Below, piece by piece: positions 55,701 through 63,981 of a DNA stretch of 64,000 nt (the stretch's first letter is position 1; each line of letters opens with the position of its first letter). Both the position numbers and the translations under genes were made by a program. The DNA is taken from NCBI GenBank assembly GCA_009829735.1, contig CM020618.1:28310894-28374893 (forward strand). Direction: 5' to 3'. The stretch is from Pyropia yezoensis. Lineage: Eukaryota; Rhodophyta; Bangiophyceae; Bangiales; Bangiaceae. The notes under the pieces are model-generated. The model did not search any database and had not been told where the DNA came from. It saw only the letters and a program-made list of their open reading frames with translations.

Positions 55701-57118
55701 GCCGCCGCGGCGACCAGGCTCAGGCTCCGGTACGCGACGGCCCGACGGCCGGCAGTGGCTGCTCCTGCAGCCGCCGCCGCCGCCGCCGCTGCGGGGGGCG
55801 CCCCCGGGGGCGCCGCCCCCGTCGCGTCGCCGCCCGCCTCGGCCAGTACTCGCTGCGCAACGGCGGCGGTACGCGCAAAGACCCGGTTGACGAGCAGTTC
55901 CTCAGACGCGAGCGCGTCGAGAAGGCGGGCGGCGAGGACGCCCGGTCTCCACTCGTCATCGTCGTCCTCATCGTCGGCCTCGTCGCCCCCTGGGGGGCCG
56001 CCGCCGGCATCGTCATCGCCCATGGCGCCGTCGGCATCGTCGCCGCCAGTCCCTTTACCGCCGTTGGCGGTAGCCTCCAGAAGGAGCCCCACCGCCGCGT
56101 CGACGGCCGGGTCGACCAGCCCCGCCCGCCGAAACGTCTTTGGCCGCTCCCCCGCGGCCACCGCCACCAGCTCCCCCGCCGCGGAACGCGCCGCCCCGGG
56201 TGCGGCGGCGTTGCCCAGCACCGCCACCGCCGCGGACGCGGCGGCGCCAAACACGGGCCGCAGCGCGGGGGACTGCACCTCGAGGAGCTCCTGCAGCAAC
56301 CCAAAGACGGCGGTGGCGGTCTCGGCCCAGTCGTCGGCCGCGGCGTCAGCGTCGGCGCCGCTACCTGCCGCCGTCGCCGACGGGGGGGGCCCCACCAGTG
56401 CCAGCGCCGCCACCAGCAGCGGGCGGCTGGCGCGCTCGGCGGAGGCTTCGTCGCCCTCCCCCCCATCCCAGTCCGAGCCGAGCACCGTGCCGACCGCCTT
56501 GACGGCGGCCAGCCGGACGGGCACGGCTGGATCGGCGAGGCCCGCGGTGAGGACGGTCGCCACGCCTTCCGCGGCAGCGGGGACTTCCAGCTCTGCCACC
56601 CCGCCCGCCAGGTTGACCGCTGCCTCCCGCACCGCCACCGCCCGTGATGGCGACGCCAGGCGGGACGCGACGGCCAGCACCTCTGCCGCACACCCGGCGG
56701 GCGCGTCGGGCAGCAGCGACGCAACGGCCGCCACCGCCGCACGGCGCACCACGGGCGGGGTGGTACCGCCGTCCCCGCCGCCACCCGCACCAAAGTCGGC
56801 GTCGGCGGCGGCCACGGCCAGCAGCGCCGCCATCAGCGCGCGCACATCGTCGGCGGGTAGGCCGGGGGCGTGACGGCGGGCGTAGCGCCGGAGGAGGACG
56901 CCCGCCGTCTGGCGGAGCGCCGGAGGCGCGCCGGTGGCGGCAAGGACACGGAGGAGGTCGGGGAGGATGGCGGGCGACCGGCCGCGGGCGCGGAGGGCGG
57001 CTTCTGCTGCCGCAATGGCGGCAGAGGAGGGCGTGAGGAGGGCGGCCAGGAGTGACTCGAGGGAGGGAGATGGGGGGTTGGGCGTGCCGTCGCCCGTCGC
57101 CCCTGGCGCCATGTCCAT
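52796..57118 (-). CDS. Importin-beta superfamily protein, importin-4-like
   Basis: A 1,440-residue single-exon protein from ATG 57118 (MDMAPGATGDG). The N-terminus matches an importin-beta-type region (AAIAAAEAALRARGRSP then ALRQTAGVLLRRYARRHAP), followed by HEAT-like helical pairs throughout (e.g. VVRRAAVAAVASLLPDAP, VAVREAAVNLAGGVAELE, PVRLAAVKAVGTVLGSDW). Acidic loops interrupt it at several places, and the C-terminus (VPRMVAALRLMVAAGGAGVL, ALPDADRQAVEAWLR) also fits the family. It is some 350 residues longer than human IPO4 because of Ala/Gly/Asp inserts. Importin-4 carries histones and ribosomal proteins into the nucleus; the exact paralogue (IPO4 versus IPO5/KPNB3) is not certain. Upstream in-frame sequence to 57286 is repetitive Pro-rich and treated as leader. 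Confidence 0.8.
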   Translation of the reverse strand: MDMAPGATGDGTPNPPSPSLESLLAALLTPSSAAIAAAEAALRARGRSPAILPDLLRVLAATGAPPALRQTAGVLLRRYARRHAPGLPADDVRALMAALLAVAAADADFGAGGGGDGGTTPPVVRRAAVAAVASLLPDAPAGCAAEVLAVASRLASPSRAVAVREAAVNLAGGVAELEVPAAAEGVATVLTAGLADPAVPVRLAAVKAVGTVLGSDWDGGEGDEASAERASRPLLVAALALVGPPPSATAAGSGADADAAADDWAETATAVFGLLQELLEVQSPALRPVFGAAASAAVAVLGNAAAPGAARSAAGELVAVAAGERPKTFRRAGLVDPAVDAAVGLLLEATANGGKGTGGDDADGAMGDDDAGGGPPGGDEADDEDDDDEWRPGVLAARLLDALASEELLVNRVFARTAAVAQRVLAEAGGDATGAAPPGAPPAAAAAAAAAGAATAGRRAVAYRSLSLVAAAAGAALAAAAGATPPGVAGLMGALVAAAGAEAHPRPRAAAVRALASAAAALADGGGLGEDDDDAATAAAAAALADIREGALRAAVAALRDPSLRVRLAGCNAVECVLALYEDDVDEDEGDEEGGGADAGGATSAAAAAAGGGDARGGHRPLADWVDEIAAALSAVGEGGSEAAVAAAAALADAAGASLAASAAFPGLVGGVAALMARRGPGTVAVRAAATAAAGSLVAACADVDGGAGGGGAAATGAAAATARSAVVAPLAEAALAATADEWEEPELKEATYVFFARLVDAHGAVAAASVAARLLPLLTDTLARDDGVISGGKSGADGSGGGPNAAADAEEEEGDGGSDSDGGDLVLSVRTAALDEKAAALEVLGALAEALAPGGELPAAAYAIPGWSPPADYSAAAVRSAAAAAAAPTAALHGYFHEEVRAGALRATSRLLAAAFYPPGVARAAAAAAPVSAAAAASAGAAAAADAVAEALLLSAEAADGDEDPRVAVTGLVAIATLCSSHHAAAAAAAAAAVARVQGRLTEALGALLRGVARCQTEGLDDSDDEEGCATGCGGGGGGSGGDADGDAGGAAAWRTGGATRQVLVDELAAALPAVASAAPATFAVDALGLASAIAAAFCTPTSPSGDRAQAVGAMAETLSRLRGGGSGGGGAPGATPPPPAATGGEGAPAPPSPAAVADALDQLCQGCLPLAAAAAAAPGLAALRRNGVYLLGVLHTRVRPASAAGVAIWAAAPDTLRVLQARLEPATEPSGAVRDNAAGALGRLVTAAVVAAGPPATGGAAAAAAGNSGSGNGSAGGDGGKPLLSAGVLRSASLLLAAALPLAADPDELLPVAAGLAALAVADPAGADVVHVPAVAAAAAEALVGALLVVARSPGAGGGGGGGSPLSAAAAAAGGGRVPPPTAGAAADGGNPADALTEGDVPRMVAALRLMVAAGGAGVLGRLALPDADRQAVEAWLR

Positions 57119-57580
57119 CTTGGATACACACGCGCGAGCGCGGGGAGGGGGGGAGGGGGGGAGACGGGGATAGGAGGCCGGCGGGAGGGGGGGAGGGGGG
57201 GAGACGGGGATAGGAGGCCGGCGGGAGGGGGGGGAGGGTGCCACTGCGGGAGGGAGGGGTGAAAGAGATGGTCGACGGGATCCCACGGCCGCCGACGCCG
57301 GCCGTGACCCGCCGACCGCTCCATGATGTGCGATTGACTGGTGTGTACTGAATTTGTCTGAAAGACAATTCGTGAACGCAGGGTTGAATTGTGATTATTA
57401 ATTCACCTGGGAGGGGGGATGCCGAAACGAAATTCTTTAGTTGAGTACAGGCGAACTAACTATGGCAAGCGAAGCAAGCAAAGAGAACGAGTCCCAAAGC
57501 AGGGCCGACCCGAGACACAAAGGGGCGCCACCCGACCAGGACGCGGCAAGACAAAGCAAAGCCGGGGAGGAGCCGGGAGG
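57119..57580. other. Importin-like gene leader and retrotransposon flank
   Basis: Contains a 40-bp tandem duplication (57141-57180, 57181-57220), an AT-rich stretch at 57330-57410 and the first copy (57404-57423) of a 20-bp motif found again at 57910-57929. The region 57424-57580 is unique. Where the retrotransposon ends on this side is unclear. Confidence 0.45.
57141..57220. repeat. 40-bp tandem duplication upstream of importin-like gene
   Basis: Two nearly identical 40-bp G-rich units plus the start of a third, within about 100 bp upstream of the start codon. Likely 5' UTR or promoter. Confidence 0.8.
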
Positions 57581-57965
57581 GGCGCGAGTCAAGGGACGCT
57601 GCCGCCGGGGAGGCGGCAGTGGGAGACGGGCGGAGCGGCGGCTCAAAAAGGAGGGGCCGACGCGCCAGGCGCGGGCTGGCGCCCACGCCCGCCGCCCGAG
57701 CCGAAACGGTTGAGAGGGGGGGGGGGGGGGGGGAGGCACCGGGCAGCGCCGCCGCCCAGGCAGCAACGCGGGTACCGCCCCACGGTGCCCTCGCGGTCAC
57801 TCCCGCCAAGCGGCCCCACTCAGCGCAAAGTGTAACCGCCGCCGCCCCGCCCGGACCCGGGCCCTGGCCAAGTGCCGGCCGAATCGCCGGGGGGGGCGAC
57901 AAGTGGGAACACCTGGGAGGGGGGATGCCATCAAGATGGGAGATGGAGTGAGCGCCGCCGCGGCG

Positions 57966-59048
57966 TCAGACCCGCCGCGGCGCGTAGCGGGAGAAAAGCT
58001 TCCGTGCCGCCGGGTCGTTGTCCTGCTGCGCATCAATGTAGTGCTTAAAGGCCGTCTTGGCAGAAGACAGGCCCATCAGCTGGGAGATCAACCCGACGGA
58101 AAGGCCCACGGCGTAGGCCGCGGACGCCGCGCCCGCCCGCAGCGAGTGCCCCGTCCACTTGGTGCCCAGCGGGGGTGTGTGGCCGGTCAACTCCAGCTGC
58201 CGGCGCAGCCAGCTCGTGACGACTTGAGTGGGCATTGGCTCAAAGGCCGCGCGCCCGGGCGGCGCAAACAGGTGCTCGCCGGGCGCGCGGCCCAGGCGGT
58301 AGTGCCGCAGGTACACCCGCCGCACCAGACGCAAAGCCGGGTCGGCGGCCCAGCCGCCCAGCCCGACAGGAAGGCGGAAGGCCAGGCGCTCACCCTGCTT
58401 CAAGATGCCCATTTTGTAGACGGGCACCTGGGCGCGGAAGCCCGCGGGCGACAGGGCAAGGTCCCGCGCGCGGAGGTTGGCCGCCGCGCCCGGGCGGTTG
58501 CACATCAGGAAGGCCAGGGTCGTCCCCGCACACTGCCGCTGCAGCGAGGGGTCGGAGGTAGAGAGGCCCAGGCGCACGATGGCGAGGAGGACCGCCGCCG
58601 GGAGAGGCGCGCGCCGCTCGGGGAGCGCCTCCGCGTTAGTGACGTGCAGGCGGCGGAACCCGAGCATCGCCGTCTTGACCAGCGGGTCGTCCGTGGGCGA
58701 TGGCACGCCGGCGGTGAGGTGCACCGCTCGGATGGCCGTCAGGTAGTTGGCCACCGAGTCGGGCGCAGCGGACCCAGACGCCAGGTACGTCCCGACGTAC
58801 CGCACCACCGTCTCGGGCGCCGCCGGCATGGCAGCCAGCGCCGTCCGGTCACAGAAAGCCGCAAAGGCCTCCCAGGCGTTGAGGTAGCGCGCCTGGGTGG
58901 TCGGCTGGTACTTGGCATCAACGAGGCGCTGGGCCTCCGCCGCCCCCTCGCCGTGTCCAAACCGAAAGCCGTAAAGATGGTTGGTCAGGTACCTCCACCG
59001 AGTCACCCGCGGCACGCGGGAGCGCCCCCGGCGAAGCGGAACGCCGCC
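57966..59048 (-). CDS. Retrotransposon tyrosine recombinase
   Basis: About 360 residues. The domain starts at RVTRWRYLTNHLYGF and has an N-terminal SAM-like helical part (TTQARYLNAWEAFAAFC, VVRYVGTYLASG). The catalytic part follows: Arg in FLMCNRPGAAANLRARDL, the H-x-x-R box in TGHSLRAGAASAA, and the nucleophile Tyr in AFKHYIDAQQD. The frame stays open upstream but is non-coding there. No ATG precedes the domain, and it lies in the -1 frame relative to the methyltransferase-like segment, overlapping its end, so expression by -1 frameshifting or as a fused product is likely. It would integrate the circular DNA intermediate. Confidence 0.88.
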   Translation of the reverse strand, partial: GGVPLRRGRSRVPRVTRWRYLTNHLYGFRFGHGEGAAEAQRLVDAKYQPTTQARYLNAWEAFAAFCDRTALAAMPAAPETVVRYVGTYLASGSAAPDSVANYLTAIRAVHLTAGVPSPTDDPLVKTAMLGFRRLHVTNAEALPERRAPLPAAVLLAIVRLGLSTSDPSLQRQCAGTTLAFLMCNRPGAAANLRARDLALSPAGFRAQVPVYKMGILKQGERLAFRLPVGLGGWAADPALRLVRRVYLRHYRLGRAPGEHLFAPPGRAAFEPMPTQVVTSWLRRQLELTGHTPPLGTKWTGHSLRAGAASAAYAVGLSVGLISQLMGLSSAKTAFKHYIDAQQDNDPAARKLFSRYAPRRV

Positions 59049-59299
59049 ACCGACCACTTGGGCGGCGGGGCGGGCGTGCACCGGGACCCGTGGGTGAAGA
59101 CCCCTTCGTGTGGCGGCAGGATCTCGTAACTGGTACAGCCCTCCACGGCCGCCGCCCACCACGCCTGGCCGTCCCACACAGGGGCGATCAGCGTGCCTTG
59201 GGCGCCGGTGTCGACCAGCCGCCGCACCACTGGCCCGACGAGGTTGAACGGCGGGTTGATCCAGCAGTTCTCCCCCAGCCAGGAATGGTGCATCGCGTC
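59003..59299 (-). CDS. DIRS-type adenine-methyltransferase-like segment
   Basis: About 98 codons directly following the RT/RNase H frame after one in-frame TAG (59300-59302). It contains GENCWINPPFNLVGPVVRRL, whose NPPF matches the catalytic (D/N)PP(Y/F) motif of N6-adenine methyltransferases, and TLIAPVWDGQAWWAA. The preceding end of the RT frame (GPHTLDLFATAENAKCGRFL) resembles the start of the same domain, so the TAG interrupts one domain. Methyltransferase domains are known in many DIRS-like elements. Its stop overlaps the recombinase frame. Confidence 0.7.
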   Translation of the reverse strand, partial: DAMHHSWLGENCWINPPFNLVGPVVRRLVDTGAQGTLIAPVWDGQAWWAAAVEGCTSYEILPPHEGVFTHGSRCTPAPPPKWSVAAFRFAGGAPACRG

Positions 59300-60985
59300 C
59301 TAGCCGCAACTGCCAGGTGCTGCCAGGCGGGACAGGAACCGCCCGCACTTGGCGTTCTCGGCGGTAGCAAACAGGTCCAGCGTGTGGGGCCCGTACGCGT
59401 GGTCCAGCCGCGCGAACGCCGCCGCCGAGAGGGACCAGTCGGTGGAGTCCGTGGCGCGAGACAACTTGTCCACCCACATGTTCACCGCGCTGGGGAGGTA
59501 CTCGGCACGGAGGGTGACCCCGAGGGCCCTGCACGTGGTGTGCAGCCGCCGCAACTCCGCCATCACCGCCTTGCTCTTGCTGCTGCCGTTGTTCACGACG
59601 TGCATGACGACCTGGCTGTCCGTCATCAAGCGCACTAAGGTCGTTGGGTCCTTGAGGAAGTTGACAAAGGACAGCAACCCAAGGCGGACGGCCCCTAACT
59701 CGAGCAGGTTGATGTGGAGATGCTGGCGGTCGGCGCCATGGAAGCCGCGGGCGGGCACCACCTCGTTGAAGGTGGCGCCCCAACCCGAGTTGCTGGCGTC
59801 CGTGTGCAGCACCACGCTGGGCTCCGTCTCCCACAACGCCCGCCCCCCGCGGGCGTGCAGGTTCAGGCGGCTCCACCACTGCAGGTCCGTGAAGGCTTGC
59901 CGGCCCAAACGGGTGCGCCTTGTGGTTGCGTCGGTGTAGTCCTTGAGGGCGTCGTAGAGGGACCGCAGGTGGAAACGGGCGTTGGGCACGGACAGCAGGG
60001 TGGACACATCCGCGCCGCAAAACGAGCGCAGCAACGTGTGGCGCGTCCACCGTCGGCACCACTTGGCCTCGCTCAGGACCCGTTTGGCCATGGCCATCAC
60101 CTTGATCGTCCGCTCGGGCGTTAACAGGAAAAGCTGCCGCTCGGTGTCGACGACATGCCCCAGCAGCGGCAACGCCAGCGTGCCCTCCCATAGGCACTTG
60201 GTCGGGTGCAGCTGGAGGCCGAGCCGGGTGAATAGGTCTCGGACCTGTTGGCTGCCCGCCGCCGCGTCCCTCTTGGTGGCCTGGTGGCCGGGTCGACTCG
60301 GGGGTGCCCCCCCAAAGTCGTCGACGTACGCAATGACGCGGAAGTCCAGCTCCCGCAGCCGCCGCACGACCGGCTTGACCACCTTGGTCCAAAGGAACGG
60401 CGCCGCCTGCATCCCAAACGGCATGGTGAGGGACTGGAAGGTCCGCCCCATCAACTGGAAGGCAAAGTACCGCCTGTCCTGTTGCCTGAGTAGCAGGTGG
60501 TGGTAGGCGTCTTTCACATCCCACTTGATCAACTCGTCCCGCGGGCGCAGCTGCGCCGCCAGCTCGGGTAAGCTCTCGTACTTGAAGCGCCTCGAGTCGA
60601 TGAACGAGTTGGGGTAGCGGCAGTCCAGCACCAGCCGCTGCCGGCCGGCCGACGTCACCACAAAGCCGTTCACAATCACCACTTGCTCGTCGGCCTCCTC
60701 CTTCGTCAACTCCCTCCAGTAGCCCTTTTCCAGGCACCGCTGGATCTCCGCCAGGGCAAAGGCCTTGTCCGCCTCGGCCACCGGGAAGGCACGGGCGCGA
60801 TGGTATCGGGGTCGCCGGGTCCATGGTATCTGCGCCCCTTCGCTGAGGTTCTTCAGAACCCAGCGCGTGGCACCCAGCGAGCGCCAATGTTTGAGCGCTC
60901 GCTTGGTGGTCACGTACGGAGGGGGGCGGGGGGTGCTCCGCCCCTCCTCCGGGCCGGTAGATGCCGAGCCAGGTCGGTCGGCCAC
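59300..60985 (-). CDS. Retrotransposon reverse transcriptase / RNase H
   Basis: A 561-residue frame starting MADRPGSAS, 23 nt after the gag stop in another frame. RT motifs in order: RLVLDCRYPNSFI, ELIKWDVKDAYHHLLL, FQSLTMPFGMQAAPFLWTKV, the catalytic VIAYVDDFGG, and a thumb-like LHPTKCLWEG with LLGHVVDT. RNase H follows with VVLHTDASNSGWGATF, NLLELGAVRLGL and LMTDSQVVMHVVN, then AEYLPSAVNMWVDKLSR. The end (DHAYGPHTLDLFATAENAKC) is the start of the methyltransferase-like domain, cut by a TAG at 59300-59302. All catalytic residues appear intact. Confidence 0.93.
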   Translation of the reverse strand: MADRPGSASTGPEEGRSTPRPPPYVTTKRALKHWRSLGATRWVLKNLSEGAQIPWTRRPRYHRARAFPVAEADKAFALAEIQRCLEKGYWRELTKEEADEQVVIVNGFVVTSAGRQRLVLDCRYPNSFIDSRRFKYESLPELAAQLRPRDELIKWDVKDAYHHLLLRQQDRRYFAFQLMGRTFQSLTMPFGMQAAPFLWTKVVKPVVRRLRELDFRVIAYVDDFGGAPPSRPGHQATKRDAAAGSQQVRDLFTRLGLQLHPTKCLWEGTLALPLLGHVVDTERQLFLLTPERTIKVMAMAKRVLSEAKWCRRWTRHTLLRSFCGADVSTLLSVPNARFHLRSLYDALKDYTDATTRRTRLGRQAFTDLQWWSRLNLHARGGRALWETEPSVVLHTDASNSGWGATFNEVVPARGFHGADRQHLHINLLELGAVRLGLLSFVNFLKDPTTLVRLMTDSQVVMHVVNNGSSKSKAVMAELRRLHTTCRALGVTLRAEYLPSAVNMWVDKLSRATDSTDWSLSAAAFARLDHAYGPHTLDLFATAENAKCGRFLSRLAAPGSCG

Positions 60986-61008
60986 GCCCGACCTGGCTGC
61001 GGAAAAAA

Positions 61009-62184
61009 CTACTTCCCGCCGCCGCCGCCGCCACCGGCAGCGGCCGGCTGCCCATTGCCGCCGCTAGGCGTTTTGCCCGACTTGCCACCGCCTCCAGCCT
61101 TGTCAGCTTTAGGGCCGCCCCTTCCACCCCCGCCGCCGCCGCCGCCGCCGCCGCCTCCACCGCCGCCGCCGCCTCCCCCTCCTCCGCCGCCCCCACCGCC
61201 TCCCCCGCCGCCCGGCGGCACTCCCTGGTTCTTGCGCCCGCGGCGGCGCCGGGAGGCATTGCCGGCGCGGATCTCGGCCGCCCGCTTAGCGTGCGCCCGG
61301 GACTCGTCCTTCGCAACGACCTCGAGGAAGCGACGGAAGCCCGGGCCACGCCCGCGGTTGCGGGGCACGGCGTCCATGGAGCGGTAGAGCTCAGCGAGGC
61401 CGGGCTCCTCCTTGGCGGCGACCAGGTAGTCGTAGCGTGCCGCGGCGATGCGGAAGTGCAGGCGGGAGGCGATGGTGAGCCACGACAGCCGCTCGTCAAG
61501 CGCGTCGCGAGACAGGTTGTCGCGGGCGTAGTACAGGTCCAAGCAGCCGTTGGCGAGCTCCTGGGCCCAGGTGCAGTAGAGGTAGACTTGATCGGCTTCC
61601 TCGCGGTCGGGGTCGGAGGCAGGGAAGATGGCGAGATGTTCCGAGTCCTTCGGAACGAAAGGGAAGGGGAGCCCGTCTGGGCGCCGTAGGTGTCGCGGGG
61701 CAGTGAAGCTGGTGAGGGTGTCGCCTGGCGCGGGTAGCGCCGGGTTGTCGAAGCCGTCGGGGTGGCCGGCCGCCTCTCCGGGCAGGACCGACCGGTCCCC
61801 GCCGCCACCGTCGCCCGCCTCGATGCCGCCGAGGAGGGAGTCCTGGTCCGACTCGCTCCTTTCCCCAGCGCCTCCGCCAGCGCTCCCTCCGGTGCCCAAG
61901 ACACGGCTGGGCGGCGGGGTCGTGGCGGCGGGCTCAGCTCCGCCGGGGCGTCCCGGCGGGTCAGCGGCGGCACCGGTACCCCCGGTTGCGGAGGGGGGAG
62001 TTGCGTCGGCAGCAGGCGGGGTGGCTCGGGAACCTTCCCCGCCAGTCGCCGGCTTCTACGCATGGATAAAGGCATCGAGCGCGGAGGCTAAGGCGTCAAC
62101 GCGCGCCGCCAAGGCGGGCCCGTCGAAGACGGGGGGCTCCACAGCAGGAGGCAAAGCCGGCACACCCCCCGAAGGATCGCCCAT
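61009..62184 (-). CDS. Retrotransposon gag-like protein with in-frame UAG
   Basis: From ATG 62184 (MGDPSGGVPALPPAV) 42 codons run to a TAG at 62056-62058 and the same frame then continues without stops to 61009. The N-terminal part ends in a heptad-like helix (LAARVDALASALDAFI). The main part has a non-repetitive block (HLRRPDGLPFPFVPKDSEHL, QVYLYCTWAQELANGCLDLY, SRLHFRIAAARYDYLVAAK) and a basic, Gly-rich tail (RRRRGRKNQG then poly-Gly) that could bind RNA. No CCHC knuckle is visible. The TAG may be decay or a read-through site. Confidence 0.6.
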
Positions 62185-62647
62185 ACTCACGCAATATGCG
62201 CAGCAGAATCACGTTGGACCACGACCCTCGAGAGAGGGACGGGAACCGAGACCGTGCCAGAGGCGCGAGTCAAGGGACGCTGCCGCCGGGGAGGCGGCAG
62301 TGGGAGACGGGCGGAGCGGCGGCTCAAAAAGGAGGGGCCGACGCGCCAGGCGCGGGCTGGCGCCCACGCCCGCCGCCCGAGCCGAAACGGTTGAGAGGGG
62401 GGGGGGGGGGGGGGGAGGCACCGGGCAGCGCCGCCGCCCAGGCAGCAACGCGGGTACCGCCCCACGGTGCCCTCGCGGTCACTCCCGCCAAGCGGCCCCA
62501 CTCAGCGCAAAGTGTAACCGCCGCCGCCCCGCCCGGACCCGGGCCCTGGCCAAGTGCCGGCCGAATCGCCGGGGGGGGCGACAAGTGGGAACACCTGGGA
62601 GGGGGGATGCCATCAAGATGGGAGATGGAGTGAGCGCCGCCGCGGCG

Positions 62648-63730
62648 TCAGACCCGCCGCGGCGCGTAGCGGGAGAAAAGCTTCCGTGCCGCCGGGTCGT
62701 TGTCCTGCTGCGCATCAATGTAGTGCTTAAAGGCCGTCTTGGCAGAAGACAGGCCCATCAGCTGGGAGATCAACCCGACGGAAAGGCCCACGGCGTAGGC
62801 CGCGGACGCCGCGCCCGCCCGCAGCGAGTGCCCCGTCCACTTGGTGCCCAGCGGGGGTGTGTGGCCGGTCAACTCCAGCTGCCGGCGCAGCCAGCTCGTG
62901 ACGACTTGAGTGGGCATTGGCTCAAAGGCCGCGCGCCCGGGCGGCGCAAACAGGTGCTCGCCGGGCGCGCGGCCCAGGCGGTAGTGCCGCAGGTACACCC
63001 GCCGCACCAGACGCAAAGCCGGGTCGGCGGCCCAGCCGCCCAGCCCGACAGGAAGGCGGAAGGCCAGGCGCTCACCCTGCTTCAAGATGCCCATTTTGTA
63101 GACGGGCACCTGGGCGCGGAAGCCCGCGGGCGACAGGGCAAGGTCCCGCGCGCGGAGGTTGGCCGCCGCGCCCGGGCGGTTGCACATCAGGAAGGCCAGG
63201 GTCGTCCCCGCACACTGCCGCTGCAGCGAGGGGTCGGAGGTAGAGAGGCCCAGGCGCACGATGGCGAGGAGGACCGCCGCCGGGAGAGGCGCGCGCCGCT
63301 CGGGGAGCGCCTCCGCGTTAGTGACGTGCTGGCGGCGGAACCCGAGCATCGCCGTCTTGACCAGCGGGTCGTCCGTGGGCGATGGCACGCCGGCGGTGAG
63401 GTGCACCGCTCGGATGGCCGTCAGGTAGTTGGCCACCGAGTCGGGCGCAGCGGACCCAGACGCCAGGTACGTCCCGACGTACCGCACCACCGTCTCGGGC
63501 GCCGCCGGCATGGCAGCCAGCGCCGTCCGGTCACAGAAAGCCGCAAAGGCCTCCCAGGCGTTGAGGTAGCGCGCCTGGGTGGTCGGCTGGTACTTGGCAT
63601 CAACGAGGCGCTGGGCCTCCGCCGCCCCCTCGCCGTGTCCAAACCGAAAGCCGTAAAGATGGTTGGTCAGGTACCTCCACCGAGTCACCCGCGGCACGCG
63701 GGAGCGCCCCCGGCGAAGCGGAACGCCGCC
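62648..63730 (-). CDS. Tyrosine recombinase, second copy
   Basis: Same as the first-copy recombinase except one Leu-to-Gln change (RQHVTNAEAL). The H-x-x-R box and Tyr nucleophile are intact, and the frame relation to the methyltransferase-like segment is the same. Confidence 0.88.
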   Translation of the reverse strand, partial: GGVPLRRGRSRVPRVTRWRYLTNHLYGFRFGHGEGAAEAQRLVDAKYQPTTQARYLNAWEAFAAFCDRTALAAMPAAPETVVRYVGTYLASGSAAPDSVANYLTAIRAVHLTAGVPSPTDDPLVKTAMLGFRRQHVTNAEALPERRAPLPAAVLLAIVRLGLSTSDPSLQRQCAGTTLAFLMCNRPGAAANLRARDLALSPAGFRAQVPVYKMGILKQGERLAFRLPVGLGGWAADPALRLVRRVYLRHYRLGRAPGEHLFAPPGRAAFEPMPTQVVTSWLRRQLELTGHTPPLGTKWTGHSLRAGAASAAYAVGLSVGLISQLMGLSSAKTAFKHYIDAQQDNDPAARKLFSRYAPRRV

Positions 63731-63981
63731 ACCGACCACTTGGGCGGCGGGGCGGGCGTGCACCGGGACCCGTGGGTGAAGACCCCTTCGTGTGGCGGCA
63801 GGATCTCGTAACTGGTACAGCCCTCCACGGCCGCCGCCCACCACGCCTGGCCGTCCCACACAGGGGCGATCAGCGTGCCTTGGGCGCCGGTGTCGACCAG
63901 CCGCCGCACCACTGGCCCGACGAGGTTGAACGGCGGGTTGATCCAGCAGTTCTCCCCCAGCCAGGAATGGTGCATCGCGTC
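63685..63981 (-). CDS. Methyltransferase-like segment, second copy
   Basis: Same as the segment at 59003-59299, again preceded by an in-frame TAG (63982-63984), with the NPPF motif intact. Sequence above 63985 is the last few codons of the RT/RNase H frame (LAAPGSCG end), cut by the window edge. Confidence 0.7.
   Translation of the reverse strand, partial: DAMHHSWLGENCWINPPFNLVGPVVRRLVDTGAQGTLIAPVWDGQAWWAAAVEGCTSYEILPPHEGVFTHGSRCTPAPPPKWSVAAFRFAGGAPACRG

Larger units (their letters stand above)
57581..62261 (-). mobile_element. Tyrosine-recombinase retrotransposon (DIRS/Ngaro-like), complete unit
   Basis: Minus-strand order: gag-like frame, reverse transcriptase/RNase H, adenine-methyltransferase-like segment, tyrosine recombinase. 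There are no LTRs and no DDE integrase, the hallmark of DIRS-type elements that integrate by tyrosine recombinase. The unit length is about 4.68 kb, set by the start of the same sequence again at 62262. A 20-bp motif at 57404-57423 and 57910-57929 may belong to split direct repeats as in Ngaro elements, in which case the element extends to about 57404. No inverted terminal repeats were found by eye. Confidence 0.85.

Noticed and set aside
59049..62075. 1,369-codon minus frame treated as one retrotransposon polyprotein
   Set aside because: Only its end (57966-59048) is the recombinase; the rest is an off-frame shadow of gag and RT/RNase H.
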